A stretch of DNA of 32,541 nucleotides from Slackia sp. (GTDB taxonomy: Bacteria; Actinomycetota; Coriobacteriia; Coriobacteriales; Eggerthellaceae). Of this stretch, positions 21,945 to 28,225 are shown piece by piece. The DNA lies in assembly GCA_030527325.1 (NCBI GenBank), contig JAUNBA010000017.1:1-32541 (forward strand). The letters run 5' to 3'. Position 1 is the first letter of the stretch. Each line of letters opens with the position of its first letter. A program made the translations under genes and the position numbers. The notes below the pieces were generated by a model. That model was not told where the DNA came from. It was given only the letters and a program-made list of their open reading frames with translations, and did no database searches.

Positions 21945-22954
21945 CTAATCCCCTTTCACGCTGGCCTTGAAATAGAGCGCCTCGCAGTCGCCGAAATCGA
22001 ACCCGACGTCAGCTCCGTACACGAGCACGCGGCGCGGCTCCAGCCTGCGCATGGCCTCCGCCATGCCGTCGAAGAAAACGGCCTTCGCTTCTTCGTCCGC
22101 CGCTATTCCCCGACCGTCGACGTAGCCACCGTCGCGTGCCTGGGAATGCCCTCGAAGCAGAACGAGTAGCTCTCGGGCTGCGCCCACGAAAGCGTCGGAA
22201 CGACCCGTATCCCGTTGCGCTGCCAGTACATGCCGAGCGCCTGGCTGCGATACCTGTTCCACGCCTGCATCGGCGCGGGCATGTCCATGTACAGGCTGAA
22301 ATCGGGCGTGAGGACGCATTCGTATCCCCGGAGGTACTCCAGGTATCTGTCGGTGTTGTTCCAGACCCGCTCGAACTGGTAATCGTCCTTGAAGAAGTGC
22401 AGCATCTTGCCCGACCTGCGATTCTCAGGCGTCGTTTTCGCGTAGTTGAACGGAACAGCGCCGTCGGGAACCGCGTCGCACGGCTCGAGGTCGGGAAACC
22501 CCGACTCGCCGCAGTCGAAGCGGTTCGCGATATCGAGGTTGTACGCCCTGTCCGTACGCAAGCGCTCGGCGCCCGTCGGAAGGCGCTTCGACTTGAAATC
22601 AAGGCCGAACCTCTCCATATCGAAATCCTTGAGGCTGCGCACCTCTTCGCGCAGCATTGACTTGTTGTACGTGGCTATATCGCCCGTCTTGTTATCGGCG
22701 ATTCGAAACGCCTTGATCTGCTCGGGCGTGAGGTCGTCGCAATACTCGATTTTCGAATCGGGTATCTCCGTCCATCCCAACGACTTGCATGCTTCCACGC
22801 GCGTGTGCCCGAACACGATCACGGGGTTCTCGGGAGACTCGAGACCGATCGTGCCGCGAAGCCCGAATTCCCTGATGGAAGCCGCTACGGCGGGGATAGC
22901 GGCGGCGTTGTTCCGCGCGTTCCTCTCATACGCCACCATGCGCGATATAAGCAT
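21945..22954 (-). CDS. ParB-like / DUF4417 fusion protein with a broken frame
   Basis: The first frame (start 22954 after AGGAGG) encodes a ParB/Spo0J-type N-terminal domain (about 1-120; FGHTRVEACKSLGW matches the GHxR box, then AFRIADNKT). A DUF4417 domain follows from about 148 (LHFFKDDYQFERVWNN, PDFSLYMDMP, MYWQRNGIRVVP, FCFEGIPRHATVATSTVG). It stops early at 22103 after TVGE. The missing DUF4417 end (IAADEEAKAVFFDGMAEAM, then LVYGADVGFDFGD) continues in another frame to 21945. One extra G in the GGGG run at 22108-22111, or a -1 slip, would restore a 336-aa protein. No canonical slippery heptamer exists, so mutation or sequencing error is more likely than programmed shifting. Role unknown; ParB-like phage proteins bind DNA or nucleotides. 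Confidence 0.8.
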
Positions 22955-23067
22955 GGGTTAGACACCTCCTGGAAAAAAACTCACCTCGGGGAGATTTGGG
23001 CCCTGGTGCCGTCAGGGTGGCCTTCCAGGGCCATAAAAAGACCCCCCTGGGTGGCGGCAAAAAACCG

Positions 23068-23466
23068 CTACCATTCGGTCGATGTTCTAGGCAGTTCAAT
23101 GCGATGGGACCTCAAGGACGCCTCGGCTCTCTTGGCCGCTTCGACGAAGCCGAGCGGCGTCGAATAGGACAGGCCGCGCGCGCCCATCTCATCGCGCACG
23201 GCGCAGACCCAACCCATGGTGCGGGCGGCCTTCCAGGCGTTGCAACAACGATGCGCGGGCGCGACGTTGTCACGCGCGAACGGCGAGCCGCCAAGAGCGA
23301 CGGGGTCGACTTCGTCCAGCTCGTACGCTTCCGTCGCCCCTGGGGAAAGCGAGTAGTCGATAGGCAGATGGCATATGTGGCATGGAAGAGCCATGGCCGC
23401 AACCCTAGAGCGCAGCGCGCTGCGCCGCGATCCATTGCGGCGGCGCGGGTTGGAACGCTTGTTCAT
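23068..23466 (-). CDS. HNH endonuclease near terminase
   Basis: A 132-aa protein with an HNH/McrA-type domain: CHIC and HRCC zinc pairs, with ELDEVDPVALGG and the ARDNVAPAHRCCNAWK segment holding the Asn/His part. The first His of the classic box is replaced (LDE in place of LDH), a variant I believe occurs in other phage HNH proteins. The N-terminus is very basic. HNH nucleases next to terminase commonly assist cutting at cos or pac ends. The ATG at 23466 is preferred because it overlaps the stop of the small upstream frame (ATGA); an upstream in-frame TTG would add 11 residues. Confidence 0.82.
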   Translation of the reverse strand: MNKRSNPRRRNGSRRSALRSRVAAMALPCHICHLPIDYSLSPGATEAYELDEVDPVALGGSPFARDNVAPAHRCCNAWKAARTMGWVCAVRDEMGARGLSYSTPLGFVEAAKRAEASLRSHRIELPRTSTEW

Positions 23467-23594
23467 GACGTCGCCACCCGCCACAACATGCCGTCGCAAA
23501 GAGCAACTGCCACCCCTGGGGTAAAGCGCCCGATACTGGACGCTTCACCGCCCCCCTGTATCGTCGGGAAGGCCCGCGCGAACCGCTTAGCCAT
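23463..23594 (-). CDS. Small unrecognised coupled protein (43 aa)
   Basis: A 43-aa frame starting MAKRFARAFPTIQGGGEASS. Its ATG overlaps the stop of the preceding 66-aa frame by 8 bases (ATGGCTAA), and its TGA overlaps the HNH ATG. This double overlap suggests translational coupling and supports reality, but there is no strong ribosome site of its own and no family match. The C-terminal part is hydrophobic (VAVALCDGMLWRVATS). Confidence 0.4.
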   Translation of the reverse strand: MAKRFARAFPTIQGGGEASSIGRFTPGVAVALCDGMLWRVATS

Positions 23595-23787
23595 GCCAGC
23601 AATCCATGATGCTATCCGCATTGCGCATGCAATACGCGATTTCCCCACGCCTGGGACCGCGACGCCTGGCGCGTCGAGCGGGCGTGCGGCGCACCGTCGA
23701 AGCACACGCGCCGCACGCCGCAAGCATCGCCCTGCTCATCGCCGTGTCATAGCGTGACGCGATGCGCGCCATATCTTCCTTACTCAT
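23587..23787 (-). CDS. Small unrecognised Arg/Ala-rich protein (66 aa)
   Basis: A 66-aa frame starting MSKEDMARIASRYDTAM, with a plausible ribosome site (AGGGGG, 4-6 bases before ATG) and a position just after the terminator at 23815-23841, where the late transcript would begin. The middle is very Arg-rich (RRTPARRARRRGPRRGE), which could mean nucleic-acid binding but also is what GC-rich chance frames look like. Cysteines occur at CGAC and near the end. It is overlapped by the next small gene. Confidence 0.45.
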   Translation of the reverse strand: MSKEDMARIASRYDTAMSRAMLAACGACASTVRRTPARRARRRGPRRGEIAYCMRNADSIMDCWHG

Positions 23788-23806
23788 CGCGCCCCCTATC
23801 TGCTCC

Positions 23807-23841
23807 GAAAAAGCGGAAAGCCGACCCGAAGGCCGGCTTCC
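23807..23841 (-). terminator. Intrinsic terminator downstream of cassette B and repeat array
   Basis: On the minus strand GGAAGCCGGCC and GGTCGGCTTTCC pair around TTCG, followed by five T (23807-23811). It would stop cassette B transcripts; a late transcript starting near 23870 would also meet it, so antitermination or partial read-through may be involved. Confidence 0.75.
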
Positions 23842-23870
23842 CTATCCATGCATGCCCGCTAAAGCACGAC

Positions 23871-23998
23871 GATAGTTATACACCACGATTTCGGCCGCAA
23901 GATGCGACAGGACACGACAGAGCACGACAACATGCGCAACATGCGACAGAGTACGACAGAGCACGAAAATGTTCGCAACATGCGACAAGATGCGCGTT
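23871..23998 (-). promoter_or_regulatory. Phased repeat array and -10-like box (candidate late promoter)
   Basis: On the plus strand the units CGACAG, CGACAG, CGACAA, CGCAAC, CGACAG, CGACAG, CGAAAA, CGCAAC, CGACAA, CGCG start at 23905, 23915, 23925, 23935, 23944, 23954, 23964, 23974, 23983 and 23993. Spacing is 10,10,10,9 repeated, so a 39-bp unit occurs twice plus a partial copy. All sites therefore face nearly the same side of the helix. Leftward of it lies TATAAC (23875-23880, minus strand) with no good -35 box at 16-18 bases, as at activator-dependent promoters. The array stands between the early genes and the packaging genes, close to a RinA/ArpU-like gene. Alternatives are a partition site or packaging site. 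Confidence 0.65.
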
Positions 23999-24023
23999 AC
24001 AGGTCGAGGAGCGTCGAAGAGGG

Positions 24024-24215
24024 CTACCCTTCTTCGGCGTCGCGCTCGCGCTCCATGGCCTGGCGTATCAGGTCCTTCACGTAGCCAGCCGTGTTGGGCT
24101 TCGCCTTGACGAACTCCAACAGATCAGACTCTCGCTCCGAAAAGCGTATGGAGAGCCCTTTCATCTTTTCGCGGCGGTATTTCTTGGTGGCGTTTTTCTG
24201 AGCCTCTGTTTCCAT
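24024..24215 (-). CDS. Ribbon-helix-helix (Arc-like) small DNA-binding protein, cassette B
   Basis: A 63-aa protein starting METEAQKNATKKYRREKMK, with a beta strand around GLSIRFSE (about 20-27), helix 1 (RESDLLEFVKAK) and helix 2 (AGYVKDLIRQAMERERD). It is a paralogue of the 60-aa protein at 1842-2024, with the same TEAQK..AT..YR arm and V.(D/E)LIR helix 2. AAGGAGGAAGC before the ATG is a strong ribosome site. It is the last gene of cassette B and is followed by the phased repeat array and a terminator. It probably represses the cassette promoter through the perfect palindrome at 24540-24565 (inferred). Confidence 0.82.
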   Translation of the reverse strand: METEAQKNATKKYRREKMKGLSIRFSERESDLLEFVKAKPNTAGYVKDLIRQAMERERDAEEG

Positions 24216-24228
24216 GCTTCTTCCTCCT

Positions 24229-24294
24229 TTAATTCATATGGCGCAATTCCTCAAGAATTAGCGTGATCATAAGCGAGACGATGAACAGTTCCAC
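24229..24294 (-). CDS. Single-helix membrane peptide, cassette B (21 aa)
   Basis: A 21-aa frame with GTG start at 24294 preceded by AGAAAGGTG. It reads as a hydrophobic helix (ELFIVSLMITLILEEL) ending RHMN. Its stop is 13 bases before the RHH start, and TAAAGGAGG follows, so its 3' end supplies the RHH ribosome site. Size, position and hydrophobic nature parallel the 31-aa peptide at 1744-1839. It is below the length that annotation pipelines call. Function unknown. Confidence 0.6.
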   Translation of the reverse strand: MELFIVSLMITLILEELRHMN

Positions 24295-24324
24295 GGTTGC
24301 ACCTTTCTGTGGTAATCTGGGGAA

Positions 24325-24346
24325 GGCGCCGGCCGAAGCCGGCACC
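24325..24346 (-). other. Intercistronic hairpin of cassette B
   Basis: GGCGCCGGC and GCCGGCACC pair with one mismatch around CGAA (TTCG on the transcribed strand). There is no U-run, so it is more likely an mRNA-processing, stability or attenuation element than a full terminator. It stands between the 40-aa and 21-aa genes, the same place as 1693-1714 in cassette A. Confidence 0.65.
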
Positions 24347-24370
24347 TTGCTCTTGAGACCTCCTTGGCTG

Positions 24371-24493
24371 TTAATCTTCGGGGGTCTCATTTTTTTCGTT
24401 CCTCTTCTTCACTGCTTCCTTTACGGCGGCGACGATTTCGCCGACGGCAGTTCCGAACAGGACCAAAAGCACGTCCCAGATTTTCTCTTCCAT
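24371..24493 (-). CDS. Hydrophobic microprotein, first gene of cassette B (40 aa)
   Basis: A 40-aa protein starting MEEKIWDVLLVLFGTAVGEIV, a hydrophobic helix, then a charged tail (EAVKKRNEKNETPED). It aligns with the 45-aa protein at 1548-1685 (I..D.L...V..AVG..V..I, then AV..K). AAGGAGG lies 12 bases before this ATG; another ATG at 24501, 4 bases from the site, opens a different 26-codon frame that looks non-coding, so the homologous frame is preferred. The leaders of the two copies share AAGGAGG followed by GAAA. Likely membrane-associated; no named family. Confidence 0.68.
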   Translation of the reverse strand: MEEKIWDVLLVLFGTAVGEIVAAVKEAVKKRNEKNETPED

Positions 24494-24539
24494 CTTTTCA
24501 TTTCGCCTCCTTGTTCCTATCGCCTGCCTTGCACCTCTT

Positions 24540-24568
24540 ATTATATAGTACTAGTACTATATAATCAA
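24540..24568 (-). promoter_or_regulatory. Promoter of cassette B with perfect 26-bp palindromic operator
   Basis: On the minus strand TTGATT (24563-24568) and TATAAT (24540-24545) are separated by 17 bases. A perfect 26-bp palindrome (24540-24565) with half-site ATTATATAGTAC spans the whole promoter core, so any bound dimer or tetramer would shut it off. The upstream edge ATTCCCCTTG (24566-24575) is identical to that of cassette A, while the palindrome sequence is unrelated. AT content is far above the surroundings. Confidence 0.85.
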
Positions 24569-24601
24569 GGGGAATTTTAAAAAATAAGCCTGACAAGCAA
24601 G

Positions 24602-24626
24602 AAAAAAGGCGGGCAATATGCCCGCC
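24602..24626 (-). terminator. Intrinsic terminator after the late-activator-like gene
   Basis: GGCGGGC (24608-24614) pairs with GCCCGCC (24620-24626) around AATAT; the minus strand continues with six T. It ends the early operon just before the cassette B promoter. Confidence 0.85.
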
Positions 24627-24639
24627 TTTACCGACCACG

Positions 24640-25113
24640 CTACCCTTCGGCCAGCCCCGCGCCGGCGATAGCGTCGTCGAAGCCGACCGCGTCTATCATG
24701 TCGAAGGTCTCGAAGCACAGCCGTTGAAGGGTCCTGTCGCTTTCGCCCAGCGCGTGCTCGCACACCTTCCACGACTTGGCAAGCAGATAACGCCACGTCA
24801 CAGCGTCGGCGTGTCGCGACGACAAGAGCGATTCGACTCCGCCCTTGCCATCATCGCCACGCAGCACGCGCGATGCGTACTCGATAAGCCGTTCGTCCGA
24901 TTCGATGCGGGAACGAACGCTCGATTCGTAATCGAGCAGGTCGATGGTGCCCCGCGTCCTGTTGGTGTCAGGCGATGCGCCGTAGATGCCCATCCCCACG
25001 CCATGCAGGCCGCGCGCGGCGTCCATGGCTTCTATCTGGCGATAAGCCCTCATGCGCTCTTCGGCGGCGTTGCGCGCGGCTTCGAACAGATCCTCGGCGG
25101 TAGCATAGGCCAT
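24640..25113 (-). CDS. Late transcription activator-like protein (RinA/ArpU/DUF1492 type)
   Basis: A 157-aa protein whose ATG at 25113 follows AGGAGGGTTTAACG. The N-terminal two thirds are helical and charged. The last 45 residues (AVTWRYLLAKSWKVCEHALGESDRTLQRLCFETFDMI) match the sigma-region-4-like HTH at the end of RinA/ArpU/DUF1492 proteins, which switch on late phage transcription. It is the last gene of the early operon, followed by a terminator, and lies 600-700 bases ahead of a phased repeat array preceding the packaging and structural genes. That arrangement supports an activator role. The exact family is not certain from sequence alone. Confidence 0.68.
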   Translation of the reverse strand: MAYATAEDLFEAARNAAEERMRAYRQIEAMDAARGLHGVGMGIYGASPDTNRTRGTIDLLDYESSVRSRIESDERLIEYASRVLRGDDGKGGVESLLSSRHADAVTWRYLLAKSWKVCEHALGESDRTLQRLCFETFDMIDAVGFDDAIAGAGLAEG

Positions 25114-25115
25114 CG

Positions 25116-25346
25116 TTAAACCCTCCTGTTCCATTTCGCGGCCGCCTCTTCGCGCGCCCCGGAACTCACGGCCCAGCGCTCCGACTTGTTGCGCATGGCC
25201 GCGCGCTCGTAGCGGCGGAACGAAGAGACCGCCTGGCTGCCGCACTCCTGGCAATGAACCACGCCTCGGCACGCCGACGCCGTCGTATGGGTGGACAGGT
25301 CCGCTTTCCCGCCGCAGAACGGACACGGCTTCAGTTCCTCGCTCAT
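25116..25346 (-). CDS. Lar-like zinc-ribbon protein 1
   Basis: A 76-aa protein starting MSEELKPCPFCGGKADL, the Lar-family zinc-ribbon opening; a second pair CQEC lies about 30 residues on. It ends with a typical EAAAKWNRR helix. Lar of Rac prophage lessens restriction by type I systems, so a role in protecting phage DNA is possible, but many such phage proteins are untested. Its first 37 bases are nearly identical (one mismatch) to those of the next gene at 25735, showing recent duplication. It overlaps that gene's stop by 4 bases. Confidence 0.78.
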   Translation of the reverse strand: MSEELKPCPFCGGKADLSTHTTASACRGVVHCQECGSQAVSSFRRYERAAMRNKSERWAVSSGAREEAAAKWNRRV

Positions 25347-25735
25347 CGCCACACATCCTTAGCTCCGCATTTCGGGCAATACGCGATTTCTCCGTGTTTA
25401 TCGAACCAGAACACGCGTCCGCATTCTGAGCAGCGGAATCGGGCGAAGATGACCGAATGGCCCGAATCGGACACGGCGGCGCGGTCGTAATCGCCTGCGA
25501 GCTTTTCGAGCCGGCACGTTTTCACGGGCGCGCGCCCGTCGGTTTCGATGCGCTCTTCGCTGTCGTTCACGCCGGCCATCCTGTTCCATTTCGTTGCCGC
25601 TTCGGCCAGAGTGCCGCCGGCAACGTGAACCATCGCGCCGCAGTTACAGCACCGGAGCATCGACGTTCCGTCGATGGCGCATAGCGTCTGCCGCTCTCCG
25701 CCGCAGAACGGACACGGCTTCAATTCCTCGCTCAT
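25343..25735 (-). CDS. Lar-like zinc-ribbon protein 2, with second zinc ribbon
   Basis: A 130-aa protein beginning MSEELKPCPFCGGERQ and containing CCNC, then EAATKWNRMAG, the usual Lar end. It continues after about residue 58 into an added domain with a second ribbon, RCSECGRVFWFDKHG and YCPKCGAK. It therefore looks like a Lar-type protein fused to another zinc finger. It is the middle of three tandem paralogues and overlaps both neighbours by 4 bases, so the three are a coupled unit. Confidence 0.76.
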   Translation of the reverse strand: MSEELKPCPFCGGERQTLCAIDGTSMLRCCNCGAMVHVAGGTLAEAATKWNRMAGVNDSEERIETDGRAPVKTCRLEKLAGDYDRAAVSDSGHSVIFARFRCSECGRVFWFDKHGEIAYCPKCGAKDVWR

Positions 25736-25995
25736 TTGCTTCCCTCCTCATTCCACATATCCACCGCGCGACGCTCGACCGCGCGGTTCACGAACTCGCG
25801 CCAGCGCGCGTCTTCGGCTTCTGAGCGCGTGTCGTGCGCCCAGAGCGGCGATTTAACCTCGTGGCGGCACTTGTCGCAGCGGACAACCGCGCGGGCCGTC
25901 CAAAGCGTCGTATGCAGCCACACGCGCCCCTTCCCGCCGCACTTCGGGCACGGAAGAGACTCGGGAAGCGCTCCCGCTTCGATTTCCTCGCTCAT
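25732..25995 (-). CDS. Lar-like zinc-ribbon protein 3
   Basis: An 87-aa protein starting MSEEIEAGALPESLPCPKCGGK at 25995, after GAAGGAGGAACG. It has CPKCGG and CDKCRHE pairs that form one ribbon and a C-terminal helix ending AVDMWNEEG, the W-N end seen in the Lar family. It diverges more than the other two copies. Three different but related ribbons in tandem may widen the range of restriction systems evaded (inference). Confidence 0.72.
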   Translation of the reverse strand: MSEEIEAGALPESLPCPKCGGKGRVWLHTTLWTARAVVRCDKCRHEVKSPLWAHDTRSEAEDARWREFVNRAVERRAVDMWNEEGSK

Positions 25996-26378
25996 CGTTC
26001 CTCCTTCTCGTTCTTCTTCCATTCAAGATCGTCGAACATGCCCGACCCGTCGAGCAGCGCGAACTTGCGCGCGTTCACGAACCCGTGGCCGCGCCCGTCC
26101 AGGCGGATGGGCTCGAACAGGTCGCAGCGGTCGCGCGGTCCGACCATCGGCATGTACGGCGGCGTCTCGCGCAGCGACGCGTTCGCGCCTTCCGGGACGT
26201 ATCCCGATTTCGTCAGCGTCTCCTTCTTCGAGCGCAGGCCCATGACCAGGTGCGCGCCGCACGCGAGCACGTCGAGCCAGTTAGCCCTCCCGAACACAAC
26301 TGGATAGCCGTAGGCGCAGTACAGGCACATGCGCGGCATCGAGGAGCTGAACATGTCTATCTTCTCGAGGATGCTCAC
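25992..26378 (-). CDS. Unrecognised early phage protein with CxxC motif
   Basis: A 128-aa protein starting with GTG at 26378, whose GTGA overlaps the TGA of the HNH gene upstream; it likewise overlaps the Lar gene start downstream. It contains MCLYCAYGYPVVFG near residue 17 and CDLFEPIRLDGRGHGF about 85. The cysteines may bind metal. No family is recognised. Coupling on both sides indicates that it belongs to the early operon. Confidence 0.62.
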   Translation of the reverse strand: MSILEKIDMFSSSMPRMCLYCAYGYPVVFGRANWLDVLACGAHLVMGLRSKKETLTKSGYVPEGANASLRETPPYMPMVGPRDRCDLFEPIRLDGRGHGFVNARKFALLDGSGMFDDLEWKKNEKEER

Positions 26379-26836
26379 AGCCGCACCCCCTTCGCGGCGA
26401 GCCTGGCGTGGAGGCTCTCGGCCCGCGCGGCCAGGTCTCGGATCGCGCCGCCGTTGTCGAATATCGCCGCGGGCGGCGGGGCGGCCGCGCACATGGCCTC
26501 GCAGTCGGCGAACTCCACGTCGCCGACCGTCCGCCCGTGCTCGCGCAGGTGGGCGGCGGGAGAGAGCGCGACGAGGTTGCACGGCCTGTTGTTGGTGCGG
26601 TCGCGGTCGACGTGGTGCACCTCGGTCATCGAGTTGAACCCTTCGCACCACGCCTCGGCCACGAGACGGGGCACGCGCCTGTCCACCTTGCGGCCCATGG
26701 CGTACAGGCACACCACCGGGTACCCCTCGGTGAGGAACTCGCTCAGCGCGATGCCGCGCGCCTTCGAGTAGATGCGCCCGTCGTCCCCTGCGAGATAGCG
26801 CCCGCCCGTGGACGGTATCGGCCTAAGAACGGGCAT
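26375..26836 (-). CDS. HNH homing-type endonuclease (NUMOD4/HNH_3-like)
   Basis: A 153-aa protein: an N-terminal NUMOD4-like strand pair (RYLAGDDGRIYSKARG), then the nuclease motif EVHHVDRDRTNNRPCNLVALSPAAHLREHG (split about residues 72-101), where HH, the Asn pair and the later His form the HNH centre. The C-terminal part is Ala-rich and of unknown role. AGAGGGGGAAGC precedes the ATG. It overlaps the second HNH gene upstream by 14 bases. Such genes may be free-standing homing endonucleases inserted in the early region or DNA-processing nucleases. Confidence 0.8.
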   Translation of the reverse strand: MPVLRPIPSTGGRYLAGDDGRIYSKARGIALSEFLTEGYPVVCLYAMGRKVDRRVPRLVAEAWCEGFNSMTEVHHVDRDRTNNRPCNLVALSPAAHLREHGRTVGDVEFADCEAMCAAAPPPAAIFDNGGAIRDLAARAESLHARLAAKGVRL

Positions 26837-27557
26837 TGCGCTTCCCCCTCTCGATGCACGACCTGCATCGCATCTGGCTCTCGTGGTCGGCGAGGAACTC
26901 CCCGCCGCACTCCCCGCACGTCCTGGGGTGTCGCAGCGCGGCGGCGCGGGCGGCGCTGCGGACCCTGGCGATGGCGACGGCCGTTTCCAGCGTCGCGCGG
27001 TCCGAATACGGGATGCCCATGTGGTTCACGGCGAACAGCAGGCCTTTGGGAACGGCCACGAGGTTCTCCGGGTCGAAGTTGCGCCTGTCGCCGTCCGCGA
27101 ACGCCACGGCGCACCCGTCGGGCACGGGGCCGTGCGCCCTCTCGTATTCGACACGGTGCTTCGCACGGTAGTTGCGCTTCGAAGCGCGGCCGCGGCCGTC
27201 GGAAACCTTGACCTCGACGAACCCGTCCTTGTCGACGCGTTCGTGCCCGAGCGGGCGGCGGTTGTGCGGGACGTGGCCCGCTTCGAACCTGTGCGACCTC
27301 GCGCGCGCGTACGCCGCTTCGTCCATGCCCCATTCGTCCTGCGGAAGCCCCTTGTTCCACGGGACGCTCCCCGTCTCGAAGTCGCCCGTGTTTACGCGCC
27401 CCTTCGCGCCGAAGCGGAAGCACGCGTTGGCGAGCTGCGAAGCGGTGAGACGCGCGCCGAACCGCCCCTCGAAGAGATCCGTCAGCTCCTCGGACGTGCG
27501 GCCTGGCGCGTTGTCCACGAGGAAGGCGGCCATCTCCTCGGTCCACTTCATCCTCAT
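26823..27557 (-). CDS. HNH endonuclease-like protein with zinc finger
   Basis: A 244-aa protein. Residues about 1-55 form a HTH-like start (WTEEMAAFLVDNAPGRTSEELTDLF). The middle has FETGSVPWNKGL and FEAGHVPHNRRPLG, phrases typical of phage HNH proteins, then the core KHRVEYERAHGPVPDGCAV, with FADGDRRNFDPENLVAV where the Asn/His part sits. The C-terminus has a CGEC/CRSC zinc finger. The start codon overlaps the upstream stop (ATGA). It is adjacent to another HNH gene, so the early region carries two tandem HNH genes. Confidence 0.8.
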   Translation of the reverse strand: MRMKWTEEMAAFLVDNAPGRTSEELTDLFEGRFGARLTASQLANACFRFGAKGRVNTGDFETGSVPWNKGLPQDEWGMDEAAYARARSHRFEAGHVPHNRRPLGHERVDKDGFVEVKVSDGRGRASKRNYRAKHRVEYERAHGPVPDGCAVAFADGDRRNFDPENLVAVPKGLLFAVNHMGIPYSDRATLETAVAIARVRSAARAAALRHPRTCGECGGEFLADHESQMRCRSCIERGKRNARS

Positions 27558-27790
27558 TCCACGCCCCCGAGCATGCGGGGCACGCGCGCGTCGCCCGTCG
27601 CGGCGTCGCGGAACTCGGCGGTACGCAGCACGACGTTGGCGTTGGAGATGACCTGCTGGGCCACTCCCGTGACGGCGCGGGCGCGCTCTATCTCGGCCTT
27701 CATCTCGTCGGGCGACAGCCCTTCGTCCCCCAGGCGCTCGAGCTGCGCGAAGAGGTGGTTGTTGAGGTCGAGCAGCGTGTTCCTAGTCAT
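27554..27790 (-). CDS. Conserved small phage protein (helical, 78 aa)
   Basis: A 78-aa protein starting MTRNTLLDLNNHLFAQLERLGDE at 27790 after AAAGGAACGAAG. It consists of helices with EMKAEIERARAVTGVAQQVISNANVVLRTAEF, a pattern I associate with a conserved but uncharacterised phage early protein in Firmicutes and proteobacterial phages. It overlaps the HNH gene by 4 bases and the cysteine-rich gene by 8. Confidence 0.7.
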   Translation of the reverse strand: MTRNTLLDLNNHLFAQLERLGDEGLSPDEMKAEIERARAVTGVAQQVISNANVVLRTAEFRDAATGDARVPRMLGGVE

Positions 27791-27992
27791 CTTCGTTCCT
27801 TTCATGACGGTGCTTTCCTGAAGCCGCGGGTTCGAGCGGGCCGTCGCGGCGCACGGCCAGGGAGCAGTAGCCCTCGGGGTCGGCGGCGAACCAGCCCGCC
27901 GCTCCCCGCACGGTGCACACGCTCCCCTGGGGGAACTCCCTGCAATGCGTGCATTCGCGGCATCGCGTCACGGGCACGCATTCCCGCGTCAT
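27783..27992 (-). CDS. Cysteine-rich small zinc-binding protein (69 aa)
   Basis: A 69-aa protein starting MTRECVPVTRCRECTHCREF, with further Cys residues at SVC and GYC, six to seven in all. This is the layout of small phage zinc proteins of unknown role. The C-terminus is charged with GKHRHERNEDD. It overlaps the upstream gene by 4 bases, indicating coupling. Confidence 0.7.
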   Translation of the reverse strand: MTRECVPVTRCRECTHCREFPQGSVCTVRGAAGWFAADPEGYCSLAVRRDGPLEPAASGKHRHERNEDD

Positions 27993-28225
27993 CGGACGGC
28001 CCCCTCGCCGCACGTAACGAGCTCGAGCAGCTCGCCGCAGACGGTCTCGTAGGACGCGGCGGCTTCGTCGCAGAACAGCGGCCTGCCGTCGGCGCCGTTC
28101 AGCGCGCAGGCGGCCCATACCGTGGGCGCGAACCCCATGAGCCAGCCGATGAGGTAGATCGCCTTCGTCTCGTCCGAGAAAACGCCCTTCGCAGGCGCTT
28201 TCGCCGATGTCTTTCCTTCGTTCAT
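27989..28225 (-). CDS. Unrecognised small early protein (78 aa)
   Basis: A 78-aa protein with ATAGGAGCGTTC before the ATG. After a Lys-rich start (MNEGKTSAKAPAKG) it has a hydrophobic stretch AIYLIGWLMGFAPTVWAACAL that could be a membrane helix, then an acidic region ASYETVCGELLELVTCGEG. No family is recognised. It is the first gene of the coupled early series after a gene-free stretch of about 285 bases. Confidence 0.6.
   Translation of the reverse strand: MNEGKTSAKAPAKGVFSDETKAIYLIGWLMGFAPTVWAACALNGADGRPLFCDEAAASYETVCGELLELVTCGEGAVR

Noticed and set aside
22996..23034. GGCCCTGG/CCAGGGCC inverted repeat upstream of the ParB-like gene as a terminator
   Set aside because: The stem has an 18-base loop and no adjoining T-run on the transcribed strand, so I did not list it as a terminator.
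23899..24084. Plus-strand protein of MRQ-type repeats
   Set aside because: It is a by-product of the 39-bp repeat having a length divisible by three; no ribosome site or family supports it.
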